DNA of 40,786 nucleotides, taken from positions 1-40,786 of the IMG/VR virus record IMGVR_UViG_3300027413_000015; one strand, 5' to 3'. The stretch's first letter is position 1. Each line of letters begins with the position of its first letter. This DNA comes from a virus. Below are positions 40,317-40,786 of this stretch, piece by piece. Made by a program: the position numbers and the translations under genes. The notes below the pieces were generated by a model. It worked only from the letters and a program-made list of their open reading frames with translations, made no database searches and was not told the DNA's origin.

Positions 40317-40709
40317 ATGACAAAAATAATATCACAATCAGCACCTCTATTCGATAATGAAGAAGAAACTGTCGTATGGGATTCAGCTAACACACCTGAC
40401 TGTTGTAACTGCAAAAGTTATAAAAGAGGTGGTAGGGAAGAAGCCATTGGTGTTCGTAAAGCTGAACTTCATGTATCAATTGAAGATGCTTTAAAAATGA
40501 AAAAGCGCAAACATGCATTTAAAAGAATTAAAAATGTTGATGATGAGACATGGGAGAGAATGAAAAAAAGTGGGCCTAGACCTCCGGAACTCGACCGTCG
40601 TGAAATATATTGTTGCATTGTTTGTGTTAATGCCTTTTATGGAGGAAAAAGAATTGAGAAAGAAAAGCATCAATGGGAAGCTGAAGGCGCACTTACTCTT
40701 GGTCAGTAG
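40317..40709 (+). CDS. Unknown 130-aa protein with two Cys clusters
   Basis: It starts at ATG 40317, 3 bases after the previous stop. TPDCCNCKSYKRG and REIYCCIVCVNAFYGG give two CxxC pairs separated by a basic helical stretch (KMKKRKHAFKRIKNVDDETW), suggesting a split zinc ribbon that binds nucleic acid or protein. No family is recognised. It is probably co-transcribed with the GIY-YIG-like gene. Confidence 0.75.
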   Translation: MTKIISQSAPLFDNEEETVVWDSANTPDCCNCKSYKRGGREEAIGVRKAELHVSIEDALKMKKRKHAFKRIKNVDDETWERMKKSGPRPPELDRREIYCCIVCVNAFYGGKRIEKEKHQWEAEGALTLGQ

Positions 40710-40755
40710 AAATTTTGATTGCGCTATATACAGTGCGTACTAAGAAAGGTAAAAT

Positions 40756-40786
40756 ATGAAAAAGATTGCTATCGTTGGTCATGGCT
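40756..40786 (+). CDS. Start of a protein cut by the window edge
   Basis: ATG 40756 follows AGAAAGG by 7 bases. Only MKKIAIVGHG is visible. A hydrophobic strand then a G-rich turn would suit a nucleotide-binding (Rossmann or P-loop-like) N-terminus, but ten residues cannot decide. Confidence 0.55.
   Translation, partial: MKKIAIVGHG

Noticed and set aside
1-40786. tRNA genes, CRISPR arrays, insertion sequences, integrase or attachment sites
   Set aside because: Reading both strands showed no cloverleaf-like segments, no regularly spaced direct repeats and no transposase or integrase motifs.

Overview
This window is AT-rich and almost entirely coding. It reads as a large piece of a virulent T4-like myovirus genome. 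The morphogenesis genes occur in T4 order: gp13, gp14, gp15, gp16, gp17, gp18, gp19, gp20, a gp67-position protein, a small gp68-position protein, gp21, gp22, gp23. They are followed by the replication and recombination block uvsY, uvsW, gp55, gp47, gp46, gp45, gp44, gp62, regA, gp43. The compact gene set, the small heat-shock protein, the glutaredoxin and the Fe(II)/2-oxoglutarate oxygenases resemble marine T4-like phages of cyanobacteria and alphaproteobacteria. A DUF1127-like protein weakly favours an alphaproteobacterial host such as SAR11 or a roseobacter. The host cannot be settled from this sequence alone.

Layout. Positions 1-7.7 kb hold an unusual accessory island. Three paralogous radical-SAM genes lie on the plus strand, the first cut by the window edge. 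They converge on a five-gene run of overlapping minus-strand genes plus the cupin gene that heads it: an HxD...H cupin, three radical-SAM proteins with C-terminal CX2CX5C (SPASM/twitch-type) clusters, an unknown 133-aa aromatic-rich protein, and a fourth radical-SAM protein. Positions 7.7-10.25 kb hold a 2OG-Fe(II) oxygenase and a 642-aa fusion: a GT25 glycosyltransferase, a domain like the glycosyltransferase of human LH3/PLOD3, and a PLOD-type lysyl hydroxylase. Positions 10.29-22.8 kb are neck, packaging, tail and head genes. Positions 22.85-36.7 kb are recombination, late sigma factor, clamp, clamp loader, DNA polymerase and nucleotide-related genes, interrupted by a stress cassette (Hsp20, a DUF1127-like protein and a 56-aa protein). 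Positions 36.8-40.8 kb hold a TET-associated-type glycosyltransferase, a primase-like protein, a GIY-YIG-like protein and small unknowns. No gene-free stretch exceeds 300 bases; the longest is about 150 bases (25204-25352). I saw no tRNA, CRISPR array or insertion sequence.

Regulation is readable. Structural genes and hsp20 carry T4-type late boxes (TATAAATA), matching the encoded late sigma factor gp55. The replication and accessory genes carry eight copies of a sigma70-like promoter with strictly constant geometry, TTTACA-17 nt-TATAAT (one with TATAAG). One copy faces backwards and would make RNA antisense to the 3' end of the recombination operon. In three copies the -35 box sits in the loop of a hairpin, so a transcription stop and a start share the same DNA.

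The most novel element is the radical-SAM island with its two stand-alone oxygenase-like genes and the LH3-like fusion. Together they look like a phage-encoded toolkit for post-translational modification of a peptide or virion protein. That role is inference; no substrate gene is identifiable in the window.
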